Assembly (NCBI GenBank): GCA_015233565.1
Contig: JADFXM010000049.1
Coordinates: 1 to 53,793, forward strand
Length of the DNA: 53,793 nucleotides
Reading direction: 5' to 3'
DNA from: Candidatus Rifleibacteriota bacterium
GTDB lineage: Bacteria; Muiribacteriota; Ozemobacteria; Ozemobacterales; Ozemobacteraceae
Shown: piece by piece, positions 26,120 through 33,785 of the stretch
Numbering within the stretch: the stretch's first letter is position 1
Layout of the letters: each line of letters opens with the position of its first letter
Made by a program: the position numbers and the translations under genes
Notes under the pieces: model-generated
Database searches by the model: none
The model's input: the letters and a program-made list of their open reading frames with translations, nothing else
What the model was told of the DNA's origin: nothing

Positions 26120-27241
26120 ATGAAACCATTTCACAATTTTTTTCCCACTGGAATGAAGACTTTCCCCCTTTTTATCTACTCCCTTTTAGAGCTTCTTTCT
26201 TACCCCCTGATTGTTTGCAAAAAAATTCTTTTTCGAACACTTCATAAGCATTTTTCAACCGAACTTCAAAATAGTGGAAAAAAATTGGGAAAGTTCACCT
26301 TGTTGGCTCCGTTTTTTTTGGCAATTTTTTATATTTTTTTCCAACCTTGTTTGCTCCCTGCAGAACCGCTGGCTTCTGCCACCTCTGGCATCAATCCTGC
26401 TAACATTTCTTCCACACAAGCTTCGATTACAACTAATCTTCAGAATAAAACAGGGGATGCGTCCAAAACAATTCCCGATCAAGCGATTTTAAACCCAAAG
26501 AAATTGAGTGCTCTGGCAATTTTCGTTTTTCTTCTTTGTTGTATTTCATATTTTCTCTGGATAGTTAAAACCCCTGATTCTTTTTTTGTCAGACGCATAC
26601 CTGCTTTGGATGCCCTTGAACATGCAATTGGAAAAGCCGCAGAAACTGGCAAACCCATGCTTTTTGTTCCTGGAATAAGGGATGTTGAAGAAATGCAAAC
26701 AATGGCTGCAATGACGCTGCTGGGGAAGATCTCCACCAAAGCTGCCAGTATTCAAACACCTTTATTTGTACCCGTTTCTCATTCTTTTACCATGACAATT
26801 GCCCAGGAAGTAATCAAGCGTTCGCACGTCTCACTTGGGAAGTCACCTTCAGAAGCCCTTGAAAGAATTTCATATCTTTCCGACGACCAATTTGCTTTTG
26901 CGGCAGGAGTTATTGGATTAATGAACCGTGAAAAACCTGCCACTTGTTTCTTTTTTGGATATTTTTTGGCGGAATCGTTGATTTTGGCCGAAGCAGCAGC
27001 AGAAATCGGCTCCACGCGAATTTCCGGAACTGCCGAACCGGCACAAATTCCTTTTTTTATTGTTTCCTGCGATTACACCCTTATGGGAGAAGAACTGTTT
27101 GCAGCTTCAGCATGTATTTCTCGTTCCCATAAAGATCTTGCAACGCTTAAAACACTCGATTTGGTTAAAATTATGGCCATTATAATTATTATTATAGGAT
27201 GTTGTTTAAAAACATTTCACCTAATACCGGGAACATCCTGA
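26120..27241 (+). CDS. DUF6754-like integral membrane protein
   Basis: This 373-aa membrane protein of unknown function has hydrophobic segments at about residues 13-33, 58-80, 129-149 and 351-366. Between the last two lies a soluble domain of about 200 residues that begins RRIPALDALEHAIGKAAETG and continues FVPGIRDVEEMQTMAAM. The phrase IPALDALEHAIGKAAETGKP matches what I recall of DUF6754 proteins. The first ~120 residues look like a lineage-specific extension with a low-complexity Ser/Thr/Asn stretch; an internal ATG at 26153 is a possible start. It opens a run of four uncharacterised membrane genes on the same strand. Function unknown. Confidence 0.75.
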   Translation: MKPFHNFFPTGMKTFPLFIYSLLELLSYPLIVCKKILFRTLHKHFSTELQNSGKKLGKFTLLAPFFLAIFYIFFQPCLLPAEPLASATSGINPANISSTQASITTNLQNKTGDASKTIPDQAILNPKKLSALAIFVFLLCCISYFLWIVKTPDSFFVRRIPALDALEHAIGKAAETGKPMLFVPGIRDVEEMQTMAAMTLLGKISTKAASIQTPLFVPVSHSFTMTIAQEVIKRSHVSLGKSPSEALERISYLSDDQFAFAAGVIGLMNREKPATCFFFGYFLAESLILAEAAAEIGSTRISGTAEPAQIPFFIVSCDYTLMGEELFAASACISRSHKDLATLKTLDLVKIMAIIIIIIGCCLKTFHLIPGTS

Positions 27242-27447
27242 CATGAATCTGTATCACCATTTCACCCAACTTGAATGTGAGTTTGCCAGGTATCACCAAT
27301 GTTTGACGACACATTCTGTTTTTTTGAAAAACCGCTATTTATGAACCTTTTTCCGAAATCATTTTCAATCTTCTTCTTTAATCGCTTCTTCTCTAGTGTG
27401 ATGATCATAGGCCAAGTTGGCAAACAAAATTATAGTGAGATAAATTG

Positions 27448-28287
27448 ATGTATTTTTTCAAATATCTTTTACCTCCGTTGATTACTTTTGTGACCGGACT
27501 TTTTCTGATTATTTCCTTCTTTCTTGATGAAAGTTTTTCCGAAGTAAAAAGAATTGAGCTGATGACCCAGAAGTGGATTGTTATTGTAGCCATATTTGCA
27601 CTTATTCTGGGAGTTGCCAATCTTCTCAAGGCAAATCTGAAAAAAATTTCCGAAAAAAAAGATGGTTGGGGCTATAATTTAGTGCTTGTCATCAGTTTCT
27701 GTATTACCGCAGTAATCGGCTTCCTTAGTGGGCTCTCTGACAAACCTCCCGCAATTGGTGATGTCAGATGGAATCAGGACATAAAAGGATATGTCAGAAT
27801 CATCACCACAACACCTTGCACAAACGCTACCGAGCCTCCAGTCTTTGGTTTTGAAGTTTGTGACGAAACAATGAAAGATCTTCCCGTAAAAAAAGAAGCC
27901 ACAGCCGAAAAACTGAAAACAAGTTTCAAAAAAACTTTTGAAAATTTGAATGATTTCATTTTTCAGGGAATTCTTAAACCAGCCGGAGCTACAATGATTT
28001 CCCTCCTGGCTTTCTTTATTGCCTCCGCTGCTTTCCGGGCATTCAGGATCAAGTCAATTGAAGCATCGATATTGTTCATTTCAGCAATAGTGGTAATGAT
28101 TGGAAATGTCCCCCTTGGGAACACGATCAGTGGCGGCCTTTTGCCTCGTCTGAAAGACTGGATATTGGAAGTCCCTGGGTCTGGTGCACAAACAGCCATA
28201 ATAATTGGGGCAGCAGCAGGCTATATTGTCGCTGCGTTGAAACTTATTTTCGGGGTTGAACGAACCCATCTCGGCGGAGAAAATTAA
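27448..28287 (+). CDS. Conserved multi-pass membrane protein of unknown function (cluster gene 2)
   Basis: The 279-aa product has about six membrane segments (approximately residues 8-27, 44-60, 77-96, 177-200, 205-222 and 247-268), with an outside loop of about 80 residues that contains two cysteines (TTPCTN, FEVCDE) able to pair. I chose the ATG at 27448 over the adjacent TTG because AGTGAGA precedes it. The stop is one base before the next start, so genes 2 and 3 of the cluster are translationally linked. No transporter signature is visible. Confidence 0.75.
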   Translation: MYFFKYLLPPLITFVTGLFLIISFFLDESFSEVKRIELMTQKWIVIVAIFALILGVANLLKANLKKISEKKDGWGYNLVLVISFCITAVIGFLSGLSDKPPAIGDVRWNQDIKGYVRIITTTPCTNATEPPVFGFEVCDETMKDLPVKKEATAEKLKTSFKKTFENLNDFIFQGILKPAGATMISLLAFFIASAAFRAFRIKSIEASILFISAIVVMIGNVPLGNTISGGLLPRLKDWILEVPGSGAQTAIIIGAAAGYIVAALKLIFGVERTHLGGEN

Positions 28288-28288
28288 A

Positions 28289-29107
28289 ATGGATCGGCGA
28301 ATTGTTTTTTTAATCCTTGCAATTGCCATTGCTTTTCCACTCCTCAAACCCATCGGATTAATAAGCAAACCAGGGGAAAATGTAAAAAAACTATTTAATT
28401 TCATGGAAAAACTTCCCGCCGGCTCGAAAATTTTCCTGTCGTTCGACTATGACCCCTCGTCCATGCCGGAAGTTCATCCCGCTGCAGTTGCAATTCTAGT
28501 ACATGCATTTAAAAAAGGATTGCATCCGATTTGTGGAGCGAATTGGCCATTCGGTGGGGATATGGCTGACATGGCTCTGAAAAGCGCTCTCGAAAAGACT
28601 CCCGAGCGGGAAAAGCTTCTCGAGGGACGTGACTATGCAAATCTCGGTTTTCAACCGGGAGTATTGAGTAAAATCAAGGTGATGTCAAAAGACTTATTGG
28701 CACCTTTCCAAAACGATCGTCACGGGAGGCCAACAAAGTCGATGGAAATTTTTCAGACCCCACCCAATAAGCAATTGTCTCTTCGGGATTTCAGTTTGAT
28801 TCTCTCATTTTCAGCTGGTGCGGCTGGAATTGGTTCATTCATCAGCACTTCCGGCGAGCATGGTGTGCCAATTTCAGGAGCCTGTACCTCCATCAGTATT
28901 CCTGATTTCATCACATTCGTTCAGACTGGACAATTAACAGGTCTTATTGGTGGTATGCCGGGAGCTGCTGAATACGAGGTCCTGCTCAATTACACGGGAA
29001 TGGCCGGGAAAGCTATGGATTCCCAATCCATGGGACACCTCGCCATACTATTTTTGATTCTTGCTGGCAATTTGTTCGATTTCATCAAGAAAAAATCCAA
29101 TGTTTAA
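28289..29107 (+). CDS. Membrane-anchored extracytoplasmic protein of unknown function (cluster gene 3)
   Basis: This 272-aa protein starts at ATG 28289 with GGAG 9 bases upstream, directly after the stop of the previous gene. It has an N-terminal membrane segment (about 5-22), a soluble domain including KIFLSFDYDPSSMPEVHPAA, HPICGANWPFGGDM and NDRHGRP, a glycine-rich hydrophobic region (AGAAGIGSFISTSGEHGVP) and a C-terminal membrane segment ending FDFIKKK. The acidic FDYDPSSMPE phrase could bind metal or ligand. I do not recognise the family; its fixed place between two multi-pass proteins suggests one membrane complex. Confidence 0.75.
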   Translation: MDRRIVFLILAIAIAFPLLKPIGLISKPGENVKKLFNFMEKLPAGSKIFLSFDYDPSSMPEVHPAAVAILVHAFKKGLHPICGANWPFGGDMADMALKSALEKTPEREKLLEGRDYANLGFQPGVLSKIKVMSKDLLAPFQNDRHGRPTKSMEIFQTPPNKQLSLRDFSLILSFSAGAAGIGSFISTSGEHGVPISGACTSISIPDFITFVQTGQLTGLIGGMPGAAEYEVLLNYTGMAGKAMDSQSMGHLAILFLILAGNLFDFIKKKSNV

Positions 29108-29309
29108 GAAAATCAATAAAGTTTCAAAAAATTCAGGCCCGCAAAGCTTTATCCAAAAACAAAGCTTTGAAAGCCTCTACCGACCTGGCCGCTGGCTGTT
29201 TCGGGGAGATAAATCAAGCAACCATCCGACTTTCAATAACTCAACTCGGAATCTATTACTGTTGTTTCTTGATTTACTGGGGATTTTCCCCTTTATCTCA
29301 GCGGATTGA
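29100..29309 (+). CDS. Possible 69-aa ORF overlapping cluster gene 3
   Basis: The ATG at 29100 overlaps the end of the preceding gene by 8 bases, and the frame continues for 69 codons. It starts MFKKINKVSKNS, has a basic middle and ends with a hydrophobic stretch (NLLLLFLDLLGIFPF). The position in a tight gene cluster is suggestive, but there is no clear ribosome site and no known family. It may instead be the decayed front of something larger. Confidence 0.35.
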   Translation: MFKKINKVSKNSGPQSFIQKQSFESLYRPGRWLFRGDKSSNHPTFNNSTRNLLLLFLDLLGIFPFISAD

Positions 29310-29363
29310 GCCATACAATCGAATGCAACTCTATTTCTGAAATCTATGAAAGTGATTTGAAAC

Positions 29364-30023
29364 ATGTTTGAATGGGCAGATATTTCGGGAGCGATTATTA
29401 CTTTTTGTGTTTTCAGTTATCTCTGGAAGGATAATTTTTTCTTCAGGGTTGTAGAAAACATCTTTGTAGGCGCCTCTGCGGGTTGGTTTCTAACCGTAAT
29501 AGCATTTCATCAAAGTTTCAAACCTAACGTTCTGATGAAGCTATTCCCCAACTTTTTTGCCGAAGTCAGCCAAACACCTGCCACCCCCGATTATTATTTG
29601 TTGATTCCCTCTTTTATAGGAATATTGATGCTTTGCAGATTGAGCTCTTCCCTTGCCTGGTTGAGCCGCTTGTCAATGGCTTTTATAGTAGGAATAACCA
29701 GCGGACTTGCAGTTACCCTAACAACCCATCAAGTATTGATTCCACAATTAGAAAAAGCGATAATTCCATTCTTTGTTGTGGGGGATTTTTTCGCTTCTTT
29801 TTCCAATATCGTGCTAATCCTTGGAACTGTTTCTTGCTTGTTTTACTTCTTTTTCAGTGTCGAACACAAAGGAAAGTTTTTTGGCGTTTTATCCAAAATT
29901 GGATTGTTCTATCTGATGATTTCTTTTGGGGCTGTTTTTGGTTCAACAGTAATGAGCAGAATTTCCCTTCTAATCGGGCGATTTCAGTTTTTGTTAGGTG
30001 ACTTTTTGGGACTGATAAAATAA
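29364..30023 (+). CDS. Conserved multi-pass membrane protein of unknown function (cluster gene 4)
   Basis: The 219-aa protein is almost wholly hydrophobic, with about six membrane helices separated by short loops (e.g. ISGAIITFCVFSYLW, YYLLIPSFIGILMLC, IVLILGTVSCLFYFFF, LFYLMISFGAVFGSTVM). The loop VVENIFVGASAGWFLTV near residue 35 is the most distinctive part. It ends the run of membrane genes 26120-30023; a gap with two copies of the dispersed repeat follows. No family is recognised beyond the shared neighbourhood. Confidence 0.75.
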   Translation: MFEWADISGAIITFCVFSYLWKDNFFFRVVENIFVGASAGWFLTVIAFHQSFKPNVLMKLFPNFFAEVSQTPATPDYYLLIPSFIGILMLCRLSSSLAWLSRLSMAFIVGITSGLAVTLTTHQVLIPQLEKAIIPFFVVGDFFASFSNIVLILGTVSCLFYFFFSVEHKGKFFGVLSKIGLFYLMISFGAVFGSTVMSRISLLIGRFQFLLGDFLGLIK

Positions 30024-30106
30024 TTTTATCTCCCAAAATGAGTAAGAATCCAAAGGTCGGATTATTGCAATTCTATTTTAAGGGGTTAAAAAAACGTTGA
30101 AATTTC

Positions 30107-30146
30107 TCTTTTTGAGCAGAGTCGAAGCAGGTCACTGAAAAGCTGT
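30107..30146 (+). repeat. Dispersed intergenic repeat, copy C
   Basis: TTTTTGAGCAGAGTCGAAGC at about 30109-30128 is followed by AAAAGCTGTG. It is the closest match to copy A (21171) and shares the core plus AAGCTGT with copy D, which lies about 140 bases downstream in the same 322-base gap (30024-30345). The gap holds nothing else I can identify. Confidence 0.5.
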
Positions 30147-30246
30147 GCACTATTGGTTAAAAATGAAAGTGGAAAATATCATATTTATTCATCAGTCATG
30201 ATTATCAAACATTGTATTTCCATGAATCATTCTAATTTTTCACAAC

Positions 30247-30286
30247 TTTTATGAACGGAGTCGAAGCAGCCAGGTAAGCTGTTTTT
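30247..30286 (+). repeat. Dispersed intergenic repeat, copy D
   Basis: ATGAACGGAGTCGAAGCAGC is followed by GTAAGCTGTTTTT. It shares GAGTCGAAGCAG and AAGCTGT with copy C in the same orientation. Confidence 0.5.
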
Positions 30287-30345
30287 CTATTATTGGGATT
30301 TGCTCATAACTTGAAAATCAATGTACTAAGTAAAGGATAAGCAAT

Positions 30346-30537
30346 ATGGGAATGTGGAACCTGCCAAACGATGAGCAAAAATCGAAGCAAGAAAACAAAA
30401 TAGAAGAGTTTGTTGGAAAATTTTTTGTAAAACACAAAGAACTGGAAAAATTTTCCCCTCTTATTTGCGAATCTATCAAACCTTTTGATTTTCTTGTAAC
30501 TCACATCTCTCAATTTATTGATGGAATAATAGGTTAG
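30346..30537 (+). CDS. Small hypothetical protein, 63 aa
   Basis: The ATG at 30346 has AAAGGAT about 9 bases upstream. The product is a soluble, charged peptide: a Lys/Glu/Gln-rich first third followed by an amphipathic helical part (ENKIEEFVGKFFVKHKELEK) and a single cysteine. No family is recognised. The ribosome site and codon pattern favour a real gene; it lies between the membrane-protein cluster and the MutL/GlmL gene on the same strand. Confidence 0.5.
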   Translation: MGMWNLPNDEQKSKQENKIEEFVGKFFVKHKELEKFSPLICESIKPFDFLVTHISQFIDGIIG

Positions 30538-30672
30538 AGACCAGGGCAAACACACACTTTTGCAATAATGTTTAGTAAACTACCATTGACTACGTCAGTG
30601 GATTTGAGCGATATTAAATGCGATTTTCCCGAAGGAAGTCTTTAGACTCAGTTAAATTGCCCAACAGGCGGG

Positions 30673-30678
30673 TATAAT
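30673..30678 (+). promoter_or_regulatory. Possible -10 box of a leaderless mutL/glmL transcript
   Basis: A perfect TATAAT sits 7 bases before the ATG at 30686, and no Shine-Dalgarno sequence lies between them. Transcription from this box would start at or next to the start codon. The matching -35 element is weak (GTTAAA at 30651-30656, 16-base spacer). Confidence 0.4.
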
Positions 30679-30685
30679 ATCACCA

Positions 30686-32476
30686 ATGACTGAAATTGAA
30701 ACAAGACTGGCTGTCGACTTTGGATCAACACTAACTAAAGTGGTCCTGCTGAAAAGAATTCAGAAAAAATGGATTATAACTGGAAGAGGCGAATCAGCAA
30801 CCACAGTTGAACGCCCTTTTGAGGACATTAATCATGGCCTGGAGAACGCAATTCGTGAAATTCAACCCTCCCAGGAATTCAAACAATATTATCCAGACCC
30901 TCTACCAAAGATGGATAATATTGACATTACCAAATCAGGGAAAATCCTTGCTACAAGTTCAGCCGGCGGAGGATTGAAAATGCTGGTTGCCGGCGTCTCG
31001 AAAACAATTTCTGCAGAATCAGCCACTAAAACTGCTCTGGGAGCAGGGGCGGTAGTGCAGGAAACCATTGCTCTTGACGACGGAAGGCAATTTTGGGAAA
31101 AAATTGAGTTAATCAAGCATATCCAGCCTGATTTGATCCTTATTTCAGGTGGAACAGAAAAGGGGGCAACTCAACAGTTACTGGAAATAGCTGAGATTAT
31201 ATATAAATCAGATCTTGTTTCGCGCTTTCAAAGTTCCCAAAAGTTTCCGATAATTTTTGCCGGAAATTCCTGCATGCAATCTGAGATTGAAAAAAGTCTG
31301 GGAAAAAAATATCTGCTTGAGTTTGCCGATAATATCAGACCATCGATAAATTCTGAAAACTTCGATTCCTCCAGAGAGAAAATTCGCAATGTCTTCCTTA
31401 AGCATGTAATGAGCCATGCCCCTGGCTTTGACAAAATTGCTGGATTATGTGAAATACCACCATTACCGACTCCAGGCGCCGTTGGGGACTTTGTAAGACT
31501 TTTCGCTAAGGAATCTCAAAAAAACGTTCTTCTAACAGATATAGGTGGCGCAACAACTGACGTTTTCTCAATTTTGGATGGAAAATTTCACAAATCAATT
31601 TCAGCAAATATCGGAATGAGTTATTCCCTCGGAAATGTCCTCTTCACATCTAAATCACAAAATATTATGCGCTGGCTTCCTCCTGACATTAGTATAGAAA
31701 GGGCAGAACACTACATTAAGAATAAGATTTTTCGCCCTACTTCAATCCCCTCATTAATTGAAGATTTAATTCTTGAGCAGGCGTGTGCCCGCGAAGCAAT
31801 AAGGATTTCATTTCAGAATCACCTGGACACAATGAAAAATTCAGTCTATCAACCTGATCGCCTGGAAAATTCCGATCCATTTGGCAATTTCCGATCTTTC
31901 CAGGCCCTTCCGGCAGTTGAATCGATTGATATGATTATCGGAATCGGGGGAGTATTTACTCATGCTCCTCGTTACATCCAAAAAGCAATGATAATCCTCG
32001 ATTCATTTCTTCCTGTTGGAATCTGCGAACTGGCAATAGATCGGTTTTTTCTGACTCCGCAATTAGGTGTTTTGTCTAAAATTGATTCTTCCGGAGCACT
32101 TGATTTATTTGAGCGGGAGGGTTTACAAATCCTCGGAACTTGCATTTCCCCAATTGGAATAATCGACAATGGAAAGTGTGCAATTGAAGCTAAGATTGAA
32201 GATAATTACGGAAATATTTACAATTTCAGAGTCAATTCGGGGGAAGTCCAACTTTGGAATAATGCCCTGGAATCAGTTGTCAAAGTTGTGCTAAAATGTG
32301 CGCCGAAATTAAGCCTGGAACGTAATCCCATACGAGAGAAAATTTCAATCGTAAAAACTGGCAAACTAGGACTCATTTTTGATGCTCGCGGCAGACCTTT
32401 TTTCAACAACTTGGACGCGGAAACCTTCAGAAAAAAAAATCAGTATTGGACAAACGGCCTTAAGATGTATCCTTAA
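30686..32476 (+). CDS. MutL/GlmL-family ASKHA ATPase (glutamate mutase L-like)
   Basis: The 596-aa protein begins RLAVDFGSTLTKVVLL, the phosphate-1 loop of the actin/hexokinase/Hsp70 fold, and has a second phosphate loop VLLTDIGGATTDVFS near residue 285 and the motif LATSSAGGGLKMLVAGV, which is characteristic of the MutL/GlmL family. GlmL was named for its place between the glutamate mutase subunits and is thought to help the B12 enzyme, but many homologues occur without a mutase. None is encoded in this window. The next gene, 34 bases away, is a probable functional partner. The role here is open: chaperone-like ATPase or cofactor reactivase are both possible. Confidence 0.88.
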   Translation: MTEIETRLAVDFGSTLTKVVLLKRIQKKWIITGRGESATTVERPFEDINHGLENAIREIQPSQEFKQYYPDPLPKMDNIDITKSGKILATSSAGGGLKMLVAGVSKTISAESATKTALGAGAVVQETIALDDGRQFWEKIELIKHIQPDLILISGGTEKGATQQLLEIAEIIYKSDLVSRFQSSQKFPIIFAGNSCMQSEIEKSLGKKYLLEFADNIRPSINSENFDSSREKIRNVFLKHVMSHAPGFDKIAGLCEIPPLPTPGAVGDFVRLFAKESQKNVLLTDIGGATTDVFSILDGKFHKSISANIGMSYSLGNVLFTSKSQNIMRWLPPDISIERAEHYIKNKIFRPTSIPSLIEDLILEQACAREAIRISFQNHLDTMKNSVYQPDRLENSDPFGNFRSFQALPAVESIDMIIGIGGVFTHAPRYIQKAMIILDSFLPVGICELAIDRFFLTPQLGVLSKIDSSGALDLFEREGLQILGTCISPIGIIDNGKCAIEAKIEDNYGNIYNFRVNSGEVQLWNNALESVVKVVLKCAPKLSLERNPIREKISIVKTGKLGLIFDARGRPFFNNLDAETFRKKNQYWTNGLKMYP

Positions 32477-32510
32477 TACGTACAAAATGTGCTAACTCCA
32501 CAAATTATTA

Positions 32511-33587
32511 ATGAAAAACAATTCATTTTATTATGAAAATACCATTTTGAAGCTTGAAAGAAAGCTTCCGATAAAGGGAAAGGTCCTGGTTTCTGAAGGT
32601 GAAACAGTTTCATTCGATTCAATCATCGCCAAAGCCCCATTGCCGGAAATGTCTCATCTGATTAATCTTCCCTTAGAACTGAATTGCGATCCTTATGAAG
32701 TGATACAATTCTTAAAGAAAAAGGACGAGGAAATAGTTCAGATTGGAGAAATAATCGCAGAAACACCTGGCGTTTTTGGGTTCCTCAAAACGCAGGTTAT
32801 CTCTAAGTTTTCCGGTAAAATTGAAATTTCAAACGATGGCTCGGGAACAGTATTGATCAGGGAACCTTCTAAGAATCTCGAAGTTCCGGCATTCGCAGAC
32901 GGCTTGGTGACCAGCATCCTTCCTTGTTTTGGCGCTGAATTGCAAGTTCATTGTGATTTGATTTATGGAATAGCTGGTTTTGGAGGAGAGCAGACAGGAA
33001 TTCTTGAAATAAACGATGAAATCCTTGATTCCCACCAGGGAAAAATCGTTGTAAAAGCTGGATTAACATCCGAAATTGATCTGATCAAAGCTTCTGAAAA
33101 AAAGGTCGCAGGCCTGGTTATAGGTGGAATTGAAATTCAAATCCTGGAAAAGTTTCTGGAAAAAGATATTGTATTCCCCTTAACCGGCGATGAAAAATTG
33201 GGATTTTCCATCATTTTAACTGAAGGATTCGGGCGCCTCACGGTAAATGAAGTTGTTTACCGAATCTTGTCAGAAAATTCCGGTAAAATTGCTTCCATAA
33301 ACGCTTCCACTCAAGTCCGAGCCGGAGTCAAGCGTCCAATAATTGTTTTCCCCAAAGCCCTCTCAAATGTCCAAAAAGTTGAACATCCCGATTGCGCCTT
33401 TTCTATAGGTCAAATCGTTCGAATAACCGCAGGAAAGCATTTTGCTGCCATTGGAAAAATTTCAGAAATTCCAAGTGGATTTTTTGAAATAGAAACTGAA
33501 GCAAGCGTAAAAATAGCTAAGGTGAAAATTAAAGGATTTGATGATAGTATAATTGTTCCGTTGAAAAATATGGAAATTTTGAGGTGA
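32511..33587 (+). CDS. Hybrid-motif/KOW-like protein partnered with MutL/GlmL
   Basis: This 358-aa soluble protein starts with a region of lipoyl/biotinyl-like hairpins (KLPIKGKVLVSEGETVSFDSI; GEIIAETPGVFGF; SKFSGKIEIS). Its middle carries a repeated GxxGxxxGI pattern (YGIAGFGGEQTGILEI), and it closes with a KOW-like strand set (IGQIVRITAGKHFAAIGKIS, near 300-320). The hybrid motifs suggest it holds or shields a ligand or contacts an enzyme. It sits 34 bases after the MutL/GlmL gene and probably shares its transcript. The specific function is unknown; co-occurrence with MutL is my expectation, not something shown here. Confidence 0.7.
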   Translation: MKNNSFYYENTILKLERKLPIKGKVLVSEGETVSFDSIIAKAPLPEMSHLINLPLELNCDPYEVIQFLKKKDEEIVQIGEIIAETPGVFGFLKTQVISKFSGKIEISNDGSGTVLIREPSKNLEVPAFADGLVTSILPCFGAELQVHCDLIYGIAGFGGEQTGILEINDEILDSHQGKIVVKAGLTSEIDLIKASEKKVAGLVIGGIEIQILEKFLEKDIVFPLTGDEKLGFSIILTEGFGRLTVNEVVYRILSENSGKIASINASTQVRAGVKRPIIVFPKALSNVQKVEHPDCAFSIGQIVRITAGKHFAAIGKISEIPSGFFEIETEASVKIAKVKIKGFDDSIIVPLKNMEILR

Positions 33588-33785
33588 TACAGTTATGGAA
33601 AAAGTACAAATTTTGTTCCGTAATTTGAGTTTCCTATAATTTCATTAAATCCGTTAAAATAGTTCAATCTACTTGAAAAACTCGGTAGTGGTTGATAGTG
33701 GACATCTTCTCGCAAATGAAAATTTGGAAAATTTGCCGAAAACTCATTAATTTAATTTAACTGGAACACGAAGGGGACATCTGAA

